From positions 20,681 through 35,418 of the forward strand of contig DPYI01000042.1 in NCBI GenBank assembly GCA_003545435.1: a DNA stretch of 14,738 nt, read 5' to 3'. The stretch's first letter is position 1; each line of letters begins with the position of its first letter. Both the position numbers and the translations under genes were made by a program. This document shows positions 5,537 to 11,758 of the stretch, piece after piece. Below the pieces are notes generated by a model. The model made no database searches. It was not told the origin of the DNA and was given only the letters and a program-made list of their open reading frames with translations. Origin of the DNA: Patescibacteria group bacterium. GTDB taxonomy: Bacteria > Patescibacteriota > Microgenomatia > UBA10105 > UBA927.

Positions 5537-5559
5537 TCAAAATAGTTTTAGATCTTTTT
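5537..5559. repeat. Direct repeat, left copy, flanking the methyltransferase
   Basis: TCAAAATAGTTTTAGATC plus five T matches the copy at 6369-6392 except for one G/C substitution and one extra T. The copy overlaps the last codons and stop of the methyltransferase (5548-5550 is its TAA on the - strand). The two copies bracket that gene and little else. Confidence 0.6.
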
Positions 5560-6306
5560 TCCCACAAGTACGACTCTATGCCGTGGAAATCTAATACCCT
5601 TGTCGGTCTTAAACTTTACCACGTACTCTTCGAGTAACTTTCTGTCTTTTTTGGAGTCAAAATCTTCAAATATGGGCACTCCCTGTAGAAATAAGTCAAA
5701 ATCCTCAAACGATGTATAGTATTCGTCATAGAAATAATCCTGAGCAAAAATTACTTTAAACCCTGCGTCTTTAAGCCCTTGTTTTTCCTTTTCTAATCTG
5801 GAAGTATTCCATTCTTTATAGCCCTGACCACGACCAAATATTTCTTTAATTTCCTGACAATCTTTTTCGCCGATATTTATTCCAATAAAATAACCACCTG
5901 GTTTTAATACCCGTCGAAACTCAGAAAAAGGTGTTGGTCCCCGACGGGAAAAAATTATGTCAAAGGATTTATCGAAAAATGATGTTTTATGAGCGTCTTG
6001 AAACGTAAAAGTAATATTTTTTACCTTATATATCTTTTGTTTTTGTCTGGCAATTTTTAATAACTCTTTGGACGTATCAATTCCTGTTATAGATGAAAAA
6101 TATTTTGCTATTTGGAAAGCAAATTTTCCATCACCGCACCCCGCGTCAAGAGCTTTTTTATTTTTACTTGCCAAGCCAATCAGTTTTTCCTTAAAAATTT
6201 CTTCCGGGTCTCTATTCGGATATTCGGAACGGTAGTCAACATGACCTGTGCTAAAAGCATACCCACCGAATTTCTTAGCAACTTTATCGTAAAAACTTGT
6301 TGTCAT
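5548..6306 (-). CDS. Class I SAM-dependent methyltransferase
   Basis: This is a small-molecule-type methyltransferase of 252 residues with a Rossmann fold; the substrate is unknown. Motif I LDAGCGDG is at 53-60, with GIDTSKE (75-81) as the acidic end of strand 2 that binds the SAM ribose. FDIIFSRRGP lies at 115-124 and RVLKPGG at 132-138, a strong Methyltransf_11/25-like signature. The C-terminal part may shape the substrate pocket. The start at 6306 gives MTTSFYDKVAKKF, a natural opening. A TGCTAAAAT extended -10 lies only six bases upstream; a second option is TTGACG-17-TATGAC further up. A 9-codon ORF with a good ribosome binding site ends on this ATG as ATGA. Near-identical repeats flank the gene, hinting that it arrived or can be lost as a cassette. 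Confidence 0.88.
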   Translation of the reverse strand: MTTSFYDKVAKKFGGYAFSTGHVDYRSEYPNRDPEEIFKEKLIGLASKNKKALDAGCGDGKFAFQIAKYFSSITGIDTSKELLKIARQKQKIYKVKNITFTFQDAHKTSFFDKSFDIIFSRRGPTPFSEFRRVLKPGGYFIGINIGEKDCQEIKEIFGRGQGYKEWNTSRLEKEKQGLKDAGFKVIFAQDYFYDEYYTSFEDFDLFLQGVPIFEDFDSKKDRKLLEEYVVKFKTDKGIRFPRHRVVLVGKKI

Positions 6307-6332
6307 ACGACTATTTTAGCACGTGGTGTCAT
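6303..6332 (-). other. Possible 9-codon upstream ORF overlapping the methyltransferase start
   Basis: On the - strand, AAGAGGAG (6344-6337) is followed after four bases by ATG at 6332, encoding MTPRAKIVV. Its TGA overlaps the methyltransferase ATG as ATGA. This is one of the better Shine-Dalgarno sites here, yet it precedes only this mini-ORF. It could load ribosomes for coupled translation. It may be chance if transcription starts downstream of it. Confidence 0.3.
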
Positions 6333-6368
6333 AAATCTCCTCTTGTGCGACGTCAAGGGAACCAGCAC

Positions 6369-6392
6369 TCAAAATACTTTTTAGATCTTTTT
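6369..6392. repeat. Direct repeat, right copy, flanking the methyltransferase
   Basis: TCAAAATAC, five T, AGATC, five T: nearly the same as 5537-5559. It lies between the methyltransferase promoter region and the end of the cysteine-rich gene. Because the left copy holds a methyltransferase stop codon, this copy may be the remnant of a second such 3' end or a recombination site. Confidence 0.6.
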
Positions 6393-6434
6393 ACAGTCCA
6401 TGGCAAGTGAATTATTGTCTAATTTTAGCTTCAG

Positions 6435-6770
6435 TTACACGGTAGTTTCCGAAATCGGAAGGATTTTATGGTTTATTGCCTCCACCGCCCATCTGATAGC
6501 AGGACGGTTATTCTCTTTAGAATACGGCTCATTGAATCCAAGACAAACCTTACAATGAGGACAAAAAACAAATCCATTCCTCTGAAACTTAGGCTTACGG
6601 TTTAATATTCTATCAATATAACAACGTTTCAATGGACCAGAACCATCTTTCTGATAATGGAATAAAAATGTTCTGCATGTTTTACATGAAATAGTAAGAA
6701 ATCTACTCCAACCGCCTCTGTTGTTGCGATATGTGTCAGAAATAAAAGTGTAAATTTTTGATTTTTTCAT
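6435..6770 (-). CDS. Cysteine-rich (zinc-ribbon-like) hypothetical protein
   Basis: The 111 residues contain C29-x2-C32 (SCKTC), C50, and C70-x2-C73-x2-C76 (CPHCKVC). The two CxxC knuckles about 40 residues apart make a zinc ribbon likely. The N-terminus contains RNNRGGWSR, and basic residues are spread through the middle (LKRC, RILNRKPKFQR). There is no membrane segment. Such proteins often bind nucleic acid or another protein, but I cannot name a family. The start lies 3 bases after the fic stop codon on the same strand, so the two genes must share an mRNA and may be translationally coupled. It could be a partner, target or regulator of the Fic protein, which is inference from position only. 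Confidence 0.65.
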   Translation of the reverse strand: MKKSKIYTFISDTYRNNRGGWSRFLTISCKTCRTFLFHYQKDGSGPLKRCYIDRILNRKPKFQRNGFVFCPHCKVCLGFNEPYSKENNRPAIRWAVEAINHKILPISETTV

Positions 6771-6773
6771 ACA

Positions 6774-7916
6774 TTATTTTCTAAATAATGCAACGTAATC
6801 CTTCATTTCAAACAACCTGTTTCTGGAGTATCCTGTTTTTTCCTGCAAAATTCCAAGATGTGTCAGATCAGTAACGAGCTCACCTGCCGTCCGAAAACTC
6901 ACGTCGATCGCTTTGCTTGCATCTTTCACACTGATAATAGGCTGTGAAAACAAATAGATCAATAATTGTTTTGCACGCGGGACTTTACGACCGAGCGTCG
7001 ATATTTTCTGTTCATAGTGCTCACGAAGTATGATGATATTTTCAAATTTCTGTTTCCCCTTTGTACTGGTCATTACTACGCCTTCCAGAAAAAAACGCAC
7101 CCAATCTTCCAGCTTATTCTGTTGCCGAACACGATCCAATAAATCGTAGTACGACTGCCGGTGTTCTTCAAAATAATCGGAAATATACAGCACCGGCTTC
7201 ATTAAAAATTTACGCTCCATTAATTGTAAGGTAATCATCAATCGTCCAATGCGGCCATTCCCATCCAAAAAAGGATGGATGGTTTCAAACTGATAATGCA
7301 TAATCGCAATCTTTATAAGAATAGGAATGTTCAGCGATGCATTATGCCAACATTTTTCCCAGTCAGAAAGCAATTCGCCAATTGCTTCATGCGGAGGCGG
7401 TACAAAATGTGCAGTCCGTATAGAAGACCCGCCGATCCAATTTTGACTTGTGCGGATTTCTCCGGGTTTTTTATGCTTTCCCCGAACGCCCGTAAGCAAT
7501 CGGGCGTGAGCATCTTTCATAAGTCGCGCAGAAACAGGGAGACGCGCCAACTCTTCAACCGACCAGTTCATGGCGGTGATGTAATTGCGCACCTCGCGCC
7601 AGTCGTCGCGCCGTTCAGGATCAATTTCTTCTTCAGGAAGCAGCGCCTCATCAATTTCCGTCCGCGTACCCTCAATCCGTGAAGAGCTTACGGCTTCGCT
7701 CTTCACATGCATTTGTATAAAATAATCGATATCCGGAACCAAACGGGAATATGCGTTCAGCTCACCCAACAATCGTGTCGCTTCCTCAAGAAGCATTATG
7801 GTCGACTGGTCCTGTACGACAAACGGACGATTAACATGTGCAGGGAAAAAGCTTGTATATTCACTATCTTCTCCTGAGTGTATCTTTTTATATGTGCCGG
7901 AAACAAATGGTTTCAT
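6774..7916 (-). CDS. Fic-family protein (probable AMP-transferase), self-inhibited class with winged-helix C-terminus
   Basis: Fic proteins usually transfer AMP from ATP to hydroxyl groups of target proteins. The motif HPFLDGNGRIGR (coded by 7277-7242) has the catalytic His, the acidic residue and both Arg. The N-terminal Fic_N region carries SSRIEG, matching the (S/T)xxxE(G/N) inhibitory helix, so activity is probably held back within the protein. The last 90 residues look like a winged helix-turn-helix, with LLIYLFSQPIISVKDASKAI and FRTAGELVTDL. I start at 7916 (MKPFVSGTYKK, the usual family opening, 380 residues). ATG 7934 would add six residues, but it sits only 3 bases after the TATAAT box and would lie upstream of the expected mRNA start. 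Duplicated 29-bp elements cover the promoter. Confidence 0.92.
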   Translation of the reverse strand: MKPFVSGTYKKIHSGEDSEYTSFFPAHVNRPFVVQDQSTIMLLEEATRLLGELNAYSRLVPDIDYFIQMHVKSEAVSSSRIEGTRTEIDEALLPEEEIDPERRDDWREVRNYITAMNWSVEELARLPVSARLMKDAHARLLTGVRGKHKKPGEIRTSQNWIGGSSIRTAHFVPPPHEAIGELLSDWEKCWHNASLNIPILIKIAIMHYQFETIHPFLDGNGRIGRLMITLQLMERKFLMKPVLYISDYFEEHRQSYYDLLDRVRQQNKLEDWVRFFLEGVVMTSTKGKQKFENIIILREHYEQKISTLGRKVPRAKQLLIYLFSQPIISVKDASKAIDVSFRTAGELVTDLTHLGILQEKTGYSRNRLFEMKDYVALFRK

Positions 7917-7918
7917 AC

Positions 7919-7987
7919 GGTAAATATACCACATCTTATTATACTTTGCAAGCTTAAAGGTAAATAAGATATATCATATTATACTTT
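7919..7987 (-). promoter_or_regulatory. fic promoter region with two 29-bp direct repeats
   Basis: Read on the - strand, AAAGTATAATA begins both copies (7947-7919 and 7987-7959) and TTTACC ends both, with 23 of 29 positions identical and a 40-bp period. Each holds a TATAAT. The proximal one should start RNA around 7925-7930, a few bases before ATG 7916. The proximal copy also has the near-palindrome GGTATATTTACC. A duplicated site is what a dimeric regulator would use; the Fic protein's own winged helix is an obvious candidate (inference). Confidence 0.6.
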
Positions 7988-7991
7988 ACTC

Positions 7992-8078
7992 ATGCCGAAA
8001 CGCTTCTCTATGCTCTTGAAGCGAAAAATGTTTGTTTCAAAAGGAATTAGCAAGCCAGAACAAGCTATTCAACGATAG
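7992..8078 (+). CDS. Doubtful 28-codon basic ORF divergent from fic
   Basis: ATG at 7992 opens a 28-residue, strongly basic peptide (MPKRFSMLLKRKMFVSKG and so on) ending at TAG 8076-8078. A + strand TATTAT (7977-7982) sits nine bases before the ATG, the spacing of other leaderless starts here. It overlaps a CGCTTC/GAAGCG hairpin (8001-8023). It may be a gene fragment, a small regulator beside fic, or chance. I recognise no family. Confidence 0.15.
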   Translation: MPKRFSMLLKRKMFVSKGISKPEQAIQR

Positions 8079-8110
8079 CATACGAGTCTGTCTGAACTAT
8101 AGGCCTTCTG

Positions 8111-8196
8111 CGGAGAGGAGGGGACTCGAACCCCTAATCCCGTTTCCAGGACACCCGCTTTCCAAGCGGGGCGACTACCAATTATCACACCTCTCC
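8111..8196 (-). tRNA. tRNA-Ser (anticodon GGA)
   Basis: On the - strand GGAGAGG (8196-8190) pairs with CCTCTCC (8118-8112) as a seven-base acceptor stem, with discriminator G at 8111. The anticodon stem CCCGC/GCGGG encloses TTGGAAA, giving anticodon GGA at 8163-8161. The long variable arm (class II) and GGTTCGAGTCC T-loop confirm serine. At 86 bases the length is normal. CCA is not encoded. Confidence 0.96.
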
Positions 8197-8207
8197 AGAT
8201 ACCCAAA

Positions 8208-8216
8208 ATTATACCA
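8208..8216 (-). promoter_or_regulatory. Extended -10 promoter of tRNA-Ser
   Basis: On the - strand this reads TGGTATAAT, a perfect TGn-TATAAT. It places the transcription start near 8201, about five bases before the mature tRNA end at 8196, so the 5' leader is very short. Confidence 0.7.
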
Positions 8217-8238
8217 TTAGGGGGATATATGCACCGCA

Positions 8239-8808
8239 TCACCGTTTAAACTCCTCTTCCAGTTCTTTTTGCACATCAGCCCACCATTCCTGAGAATCAG
8301 TGGAAAGAAGCACTGCGGCAAGGCGCACTGCCTCCGGAATCCGTATCCGTGATTTGTTCATCATCCATTTCTGGGCATGCGTATCCCCGCCTTCCGCAAG
8401 CGGTTTTAAACGAACAAGAAGCGCGATGATATTTGCCTCAAATACCACACGCGCTTCTATGGTTTTTTTCTCTTCATATTCGCGAAGCAGTACCACTAAT
8501 TCCTCATCAACTTTTCCAAAGATATCTGCGTTTGCTTTCTCCTGATTTCTGGTAATGTATTTGAGGGAGAGTTTGTGGGCATCTCCTGTCCGGGTTTCGT
8601 GAAAATCATGGAATATACTCATGGTAAGCACTTTCCCTGTGTCAAGGTGAAGTTCTTTTGCCAAAAAATACGAGATAACCGCAGTCATAAAAGAATGTTC
8701 TCCGATACTCTCTTCTCCATTGCCTAAGATTTGGAATCCTACCCGCTTCATCCGGGCAACCGCAGCTGCTTCGTAAATATTGTTGGCTATCCGTTTTGTT
8801 TGGTTCAT
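8239..8808 (-). CDS. HD-domain phosphohydrolase (YfbR-like 5'-deoxynucleotidase family)
   Basis: HD-domain hydrolases use metal ions bound by His and Asp to remove phosphates, often from nucleotides. The first ligand is H38 in GEHSF, the HD pair is H67-D68 in FHDFHE, and the family signature RTGDAHK follows at 73-79. At 189 residues it has the length of YfbR-like proteins. In YfbR the last metal ligand is an Asp in an AD pair. Here the aligned segment reads FEANIIAL, with Asn126 in that place, so metal binding may differ. The gene is transcribed from TGATATAAT (8887-8879) with a leader of about 60 bases, longer than most leaders here, and is divergent from the transporter gene. No good ribosome binding site precedes the ATG. 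Confidence 0.85.
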   Translation of the reverse strand: MNQTKRIANNIYEAAAVARMKRVGFQILGNGEESIGEHSFMTAVISYFLAKELHLDTGKVLTMSIFHDFHETRTGDAHKLSLKYITRNQEKANADIFGKVDEELVVLLREYEEKKTIEARVVFEANIIALLVRLKPLAEGGDTHAQKWMMNKSRIRIPEAVRLAAVLLSTDSQEWWADVQKELEEEFKR

Positions 8809-8878
8809 ACGCGTACGAGTCTATCCACCACAAAGCGGGGTCCTGCTCCGCGGGATATGCGACCCTTCCTCGCCTCGT

Positions 8879-8887
8879 ATTATATCA
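8879..8887 (-). promoter_or_regulatory. Extended -10 promoter of the HD-domain gene
   Basis: On the - strand this is TGATATAAT, a perfect extended -10. The expected start is near 8872, with a 64-base leader containing a GC-rich hairpin (about 8832-8852 on the + strand). It lies 18 bases from the divergent promoter at 8906-8914. Confidence 0.65.
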
Positions 8888-8905
8888 TTTAAACAAGATA
8901 TATCG

Positions 8906-8914
8906 TGCTATAAT
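8906..8914 (+). promoter_or_regulatory. Extended -10 promoter of the EamA transporter gene
   Basis: TGCTATAAT is a perfect extended -10. Seven bases separate it from position 8921-8922, so the ATG at 8921 would be the first or nearly first codon of the RNA: a leaderless mRNA. No -35 box is clear. Confidence 0.7.
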
Positions 8915-8920
8915 CTCACT

Positions 8921-9838
8921 ATGTCTTCCCGCTCACGTGCATTTTTAGCAATCATCATCGCCTCCGTTCTGTGGGGAACAGCAGGGGTTACCGCAAAAAC
9001 TCTTGTCAAAGGAGTAGATCCATTTGTCGCTTCATTTTACCGATTTTTGATCGCCTCACTCCTCATTCTTCCTTTTTTTCTCAAAGAGAAGCGCGTTTCT
9101 CACCATGTGTGGCGAGATCTTTTTCCTTTAAGTCTTATTGGTGCGCTCAATGTTCCTTTCTTTTACCTTGGAATCAAAACAACAACTGCAAATTCCGCGA
9201 CCGCGATCTATACCGCTATACCGCTCACCACGGCGCTTTTCTCATATATTCTCATTAAAGAAACACATTCAAGGAAAAAACTTATCGGGATATGTATCGG
9301 CCTCATCGGCGCACTTCTTATCACCTTTCTTCCTTTTATCGAAAAGGGCAATCTCATCATGGGTGATTTTATGGGCAATTTGTTTGTCGTTTGCGCTATG
9401 CTCTCTTGGACATTGTATTCAATCGGTTCACATCGGATCCTTATAAAAAACAGGTATCCACCGCTTACCGTCACATCTATGTATTTTTTTGCAAGCGCAA
9501 GTATGTCACTCCTATTATCTGTTCTATCAAACCGGCAACTGATTCCACCTAATCTATTCATGCCAACCTATATCGCCGTACTCTTGTATTCAAGCATTTT
9601 CATCACCCTTATCCCATATTTCCTTTTTCAATGGGCAAGCAAACGAGTCAGCATTACAACCGTATCGCTCAAACAATACGTAGAACTGATAGCAGCAGTT
9701 TTTCTCAATTCCCTCCTTCTCGGAGAAATACTATCAGGAGGATTTATTATCGGAACACTGCTCGTCGTTCTTGGAGTAATAATCGCAACAGGAACACAAA
9801 TACTGTCAGCCATAAAGAGGAAGTTGCTGCATCTATAG
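8921..9838 (+). CDS. EamA/DMT-superfamily membrane transporter
   Basis: The drug/metabolite transporter superfamily moves small metabolites such as amino acids or nucleotide-related compounds across the inner membrane. These 305 residues show about ten hydrophobic segments in two EamA repeats. The first begins AFLAIIIASVLWGTAGVTAKTL and contains PFVASFYRFLIASLLILP. The second begins MGNLFVVCAMLSWTLYSIGS. The end GGFIIGTLLVVLGVIIATG is the usual last helix. Short basic loops follow several helices. The frame is open upstream to 8780, but that part runs across the promoter; ATG 8921, which gives the normal N-terminus, is chosen. The substrate cannot be told from sequence. A perfect hairpin follows the stop. 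Confidence 0.92.
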   Translation: MSSRSRAFLAIIIASVLWGTAGVTAKTLVKGVDPFVASFYRFLIASLLILPFFLKEKRVSHHVWRDLFPLSLIGALNVPFFYLGIKTTTANSATAIYTAIPLTTALFSYILIKETHSRKKLIGICIGLIGALLITFLPFIEKGNLIMGDFMGNLFVVCAMLSWTLYSIGSHRILIKNRYPPLTVTSMYFFASASMSLLLSVLSNRQLIPPNLFMPTYIAVLLYSSIFITLIPYFLFQWASKRVSITTVSLKQYVELIAAVFLNSLLLGEILSGGFIIGTLLVVLGVIIATGTQILSAIKRKLLHL

Positions 9839-9841
9839 AAT

Positions 9842-9872
9842 TAGCTTCGCAAGGCCAGGCCTTGCGAAGCTA
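9842..9872. repeat. 31-base perfect hairpin after the transporter gene
   Basis: TAGCTTCGCAAGGCC (9842-9856) and GGCCTTGCGAAGCTA (9858-9872) are exact reverse complements with a single-base centre. It starts three bases after the transporter stop and lies between that gene and the convergent tRNA-Arg. The stem is strong but no T-tract follows, so termination is plausible but not certain. Confidence 0.8.
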
Positions 9873-9915
9873 GATTCGTCCTCCGCATCTTTCCACTCGC
9901 CTAAACTATCCAAAG

Positions 9916-9987
9916 CGCCCTTGGCGAGAATCGAACTCGCATTACCAGCTCCGGAGGCTGGTGCTCTATCCGTTAAGCTACAAGGGC
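9916..9987 (-). tRNA. tRNA-Arg (anticodon CCG)
   Basis: On the - strand GCCCTTG (9987-9981) pairs with CAAGGGC (9923-9917); the discriminator is G at 9916. The anticodon stem CCAGC/GCTGG encloses CTCCGGA, giving anticodon CCG (9954-9952), which reads CGG. The T-arm GCGAG-TTCGATT-CTCGC is canonical. CCA is not encoded. No clear -10 box lies just upstream. Confidence 0.95.
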
Positions 9988-10002
9988 ATTGTTCCGCGTT
10001 CT

Positions 10003-10103
10003 ACCCGCCTCGCGTCGAAGAGCGAACGCGAGCTCGCCTCGCTGAGTCGAAGCGGGTCCAGGCGGGTCCATTATCAGCCAAAGGTTGATCCGCCTCTGGC
10101 GGA
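10003..10103. repeat. GC-rich nested palindromes between tRNA-Arg and the Ddl operon end
   Basis: ACCCGCCT (10003-10010) can pair with AGGCGGGT (10060-10067) around an inner CTCGCGT/ACGCGAG stem (10009-10015/10026-10032). GCGGGTCCA occurs twice (10052-10060, 10062-10070), and TCCGCC/GGCGGA forms a further hairpin (10089-10103). No gene is seen. This may contain the end of the - strand operon, but there is no T-tract. Confidence 0.6.
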
Positions 10104-10126
10104 AACTACGAGAGCAACGTCCTATT

Positions 10127-10540
10127 TTACCCTATTTTCCCCAAATCTCCATCTATAACCACAGGCTTCATGGAGTGCATCTCGACAGCGTAATCCATTG
10201 TCGGCACCGGATTCATAAGATAGATTTTCTTTCCCAATCCAAATGCATACCCTATTTCCAAAAACGTATTGCCGCCGATATATCCCGGAATACCCTTTTT
10301 CTCATAGTTGAGAACAATAACCGCATCTGACTGTTGTATGAACTGAAAATGCTCCCGAATGAGATTGTTCTCAATTTTAAAGGTGATTTTTTCTTCTTCA
10401 GTTGAAGCGTAAAATTCATTTTTCGATATATCATATGCCCCGGATGGAATAAATACCGTATGACCTTGCACTTCAAGAAATGCTTTTGCTTCGAGCATAT
10501 CTTTATGAAACTGCATGCTCCCGCAGATGGTGATTTTCAT
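10127..10540 (-). CDS. Nucleoside 2-deoxyribosyltransferase-like protein
   Basis: These 137 residues have the fold signature of the nucleoside 2-deoxyribosyltransferase superfamily, whose members cut or swap the N-glycosidic bond of nucleosides or nucleotides. MKITICGSM opens a Rossmann-like strand, SDAVIVLN (71-78) is the middle strand, and GYIGGNTFLEIGYAFGLGKKIYL (86-108) matches the GxxxExGxAxxxGK helix, with E95 at the nucleophile position. The last part (MHSMKPVVIDGDL) is a final strand. The true substrate is uncertain, as many small members of this group are uncharacterised. It is the last gene of a - strand operon, 15 bases after ddl, with no obvious ribosome binding site. Its place after ddl does not explain its role. 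Confidence 0.75.
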   Translation of the reverse strand: MKITICGSMQFHKDMLEAKAFLEVQGHTVFIPSGAYDISKNEFYASTEEEKITFKIENNLIREHFQFIQQSDAVIVLNYEKKGIPGYIGGNTFLEIGYAFGLGKKIYLMNPVPTMDYAVEMHSMKPVVIDGDLGKIG

Positions 10541-10555
10541 AGAGCGTCAATATGG

Positions 10556-11746
10556 TTATGTCAGTTTACTTCCCTTTGAGTTGAGTTTGGCGGAGTTTAA
10601 GTTGGCTAATACGCTTGATTGAAAATAACTCATAATCGTCTTTTTATTCTCTTGTCTTTCCTCGGCAAAACCAATTAATAACCTCAATAATTCATCAAAC
10701 TCCACTCCGCTTGCTTTCCAAAGATGGTGATAGAGGGTTCCGGGCAACGGATTCACCTCGGCGACAAATAACTCGTTGGTTTTTTTATTCAATAGAAAAT
10801 CGACTCGAGAAATACCGCTGCATCCAAGCGCTCTGTATACCTCCTTTGCCATTTGTTGAATTTTTCTCATCATCATGTCGCTTACTCTTGCCGGAATAAC
10901 AATACCGGATTTCGATTTTCCCAATTGGCTTCCGCCTTCTTTTAAATATTTTTCGTTAAAATCAAACAGATCGGATTGAAATGCGGACTCCTGCAGAGCG
11001 GATGCCTGTAACTCTTTATTCCCAACGATACAACAGGTCGCATCCATGACATTTTCAACTCCCTCTTCCACGAGAACCTTGTTGTCATAGTACAACGCTA
11101 CATCAATAGCGTCTTCAAGATCAGTTCCTTTTTTATTTTTCACTTTTGTTATGCCTATTGACGAGCCAAGGTGTACCGGTTTCACAAAAAGCGGCCATGT
11201 AAGTTTTTTCGCAATCAAATTCAATAACATTTCTTTATTTTCCTGCCATTCGTTTTTGTAAAAATATACATACTTTGTAATGGGAATTCCATTTGCCTGA
11301 CAGATTTGTTTTGTTAATGCTTTATCCATAGCAAGTGATGACGAGGCTACATCACATCCTACATACGGCACATCAAACATCTCAAATATCCCCTGAATTA
11401 TCCCGTCCTCGCCATATGGGCCATGAAGCGCAGGAAATGCAATATCAATTATTACGGTTTTTCCGGAAAATCCTTTCTTCTTCAACACTAATTTCCCGTG
11501 CGAGTTCTCCAGGTCAAGGAAATATTCCTTATATACATTGTTTTCCTCAACTATCTTTGTTGGATCAGTAAATCGCTTTAATTCCCCGAGTGCTTCGTCT
11601 ATCATCCACTCGCCTTTTTTTGTCAGGTACACAGGAACAACCGGATATCCTAATCCTTTCAGGCCTGAGATAATAAGCTGGGCGGTGATAATGGAAATAT
11701 CATGTTCCGTACTTCTGCTGCCGAAAAACACGCCGATGGTTTTCAT
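10556..11746 (-). CDS. ddl: D-alanine--D-alanine ligase
   Basis: Ddl joins two D-alanines with ATP to make the dipeptide that MurF adds to the peptidoglycan precursor. It is an ATP-grasp enzyme. GSRSTEHDIS opens it with E14; FPALHGPYGEDG is at 104-115; VKPVHLGSSIGI (188-199) carries the conserved Ser; FDFNEKY (261-267) is the substrate loop, and its Tyr267 fits the Tyr of D-Ala-D-Ala-type enzymes. D315, E330 and N332 are the expected metal ligands; the family's NTxPG is NPLPG here. At 396 residues it is longer than the 306 of Escherichia coli DdlB, with added segments in the N-terminal half and a Lys/Ser-rich tail of about 35 residues. AAAGGAG (11759-11753) fixes the start and overlaps the murF stop. 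Confidence 0.93.
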   Translation of the reverse strand: MKTIGVFFGSRSTEHDISIITAQLIISGLKGLGYPVVPVYLTKKGEWMIDEALGELKRFTDPTKIVEENNVYKEYFLDLENSHGKLVLKKKGFSGKTVIIDIAFPALHGPYGEDGIIQGIFEMFDVPYVGCDVASSSLAMDKALTKQICQANGIPITKYVYFYKNEWQENKEMLLNLIAKKLTWPLFVKPVHLGSSIGITKVKNKKGTDLEDAIDVALYYDNKVLVEEGVENVMDATCCIVGNKELQASALQESAFQSDLFDFNEKYLKEGGSQLGKSKSGIVIPARVSDMMMRKIQQMAKEVYRALGCSGISRVDFLLNKKTNELFVAEVNPLPGTLYHHLWKASGVEFDELLRLLIGFAEERQENKKTIMSYFQSSVLANLNSAKLNSKGSKLT

Positions 11747-11758
11747 ACATATCTCCTT

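Noticed and set aside
7917..7934. fic start at ATG 7934
   Set aside because: It lies only three bases after the TATAAT box, upstream of the expected transcription start; ATG 7916 gives the usual MKPF opening.
8032..8220. 62-codon + strand ORF
   Set aside because: It runs across the tRNA-Ser gene on the opposite strand and has no start signals.
10940..10980. D-Ala-D-Lac-type specificity of the ligase, from Phe residues in FDFNEKY
   Set aside because: The residue that decides ester versus dipeptide specificity aligns with the last Tyr of this motif (Tyr267), which is kept; the Phe residues align with less critical Tyr positions.
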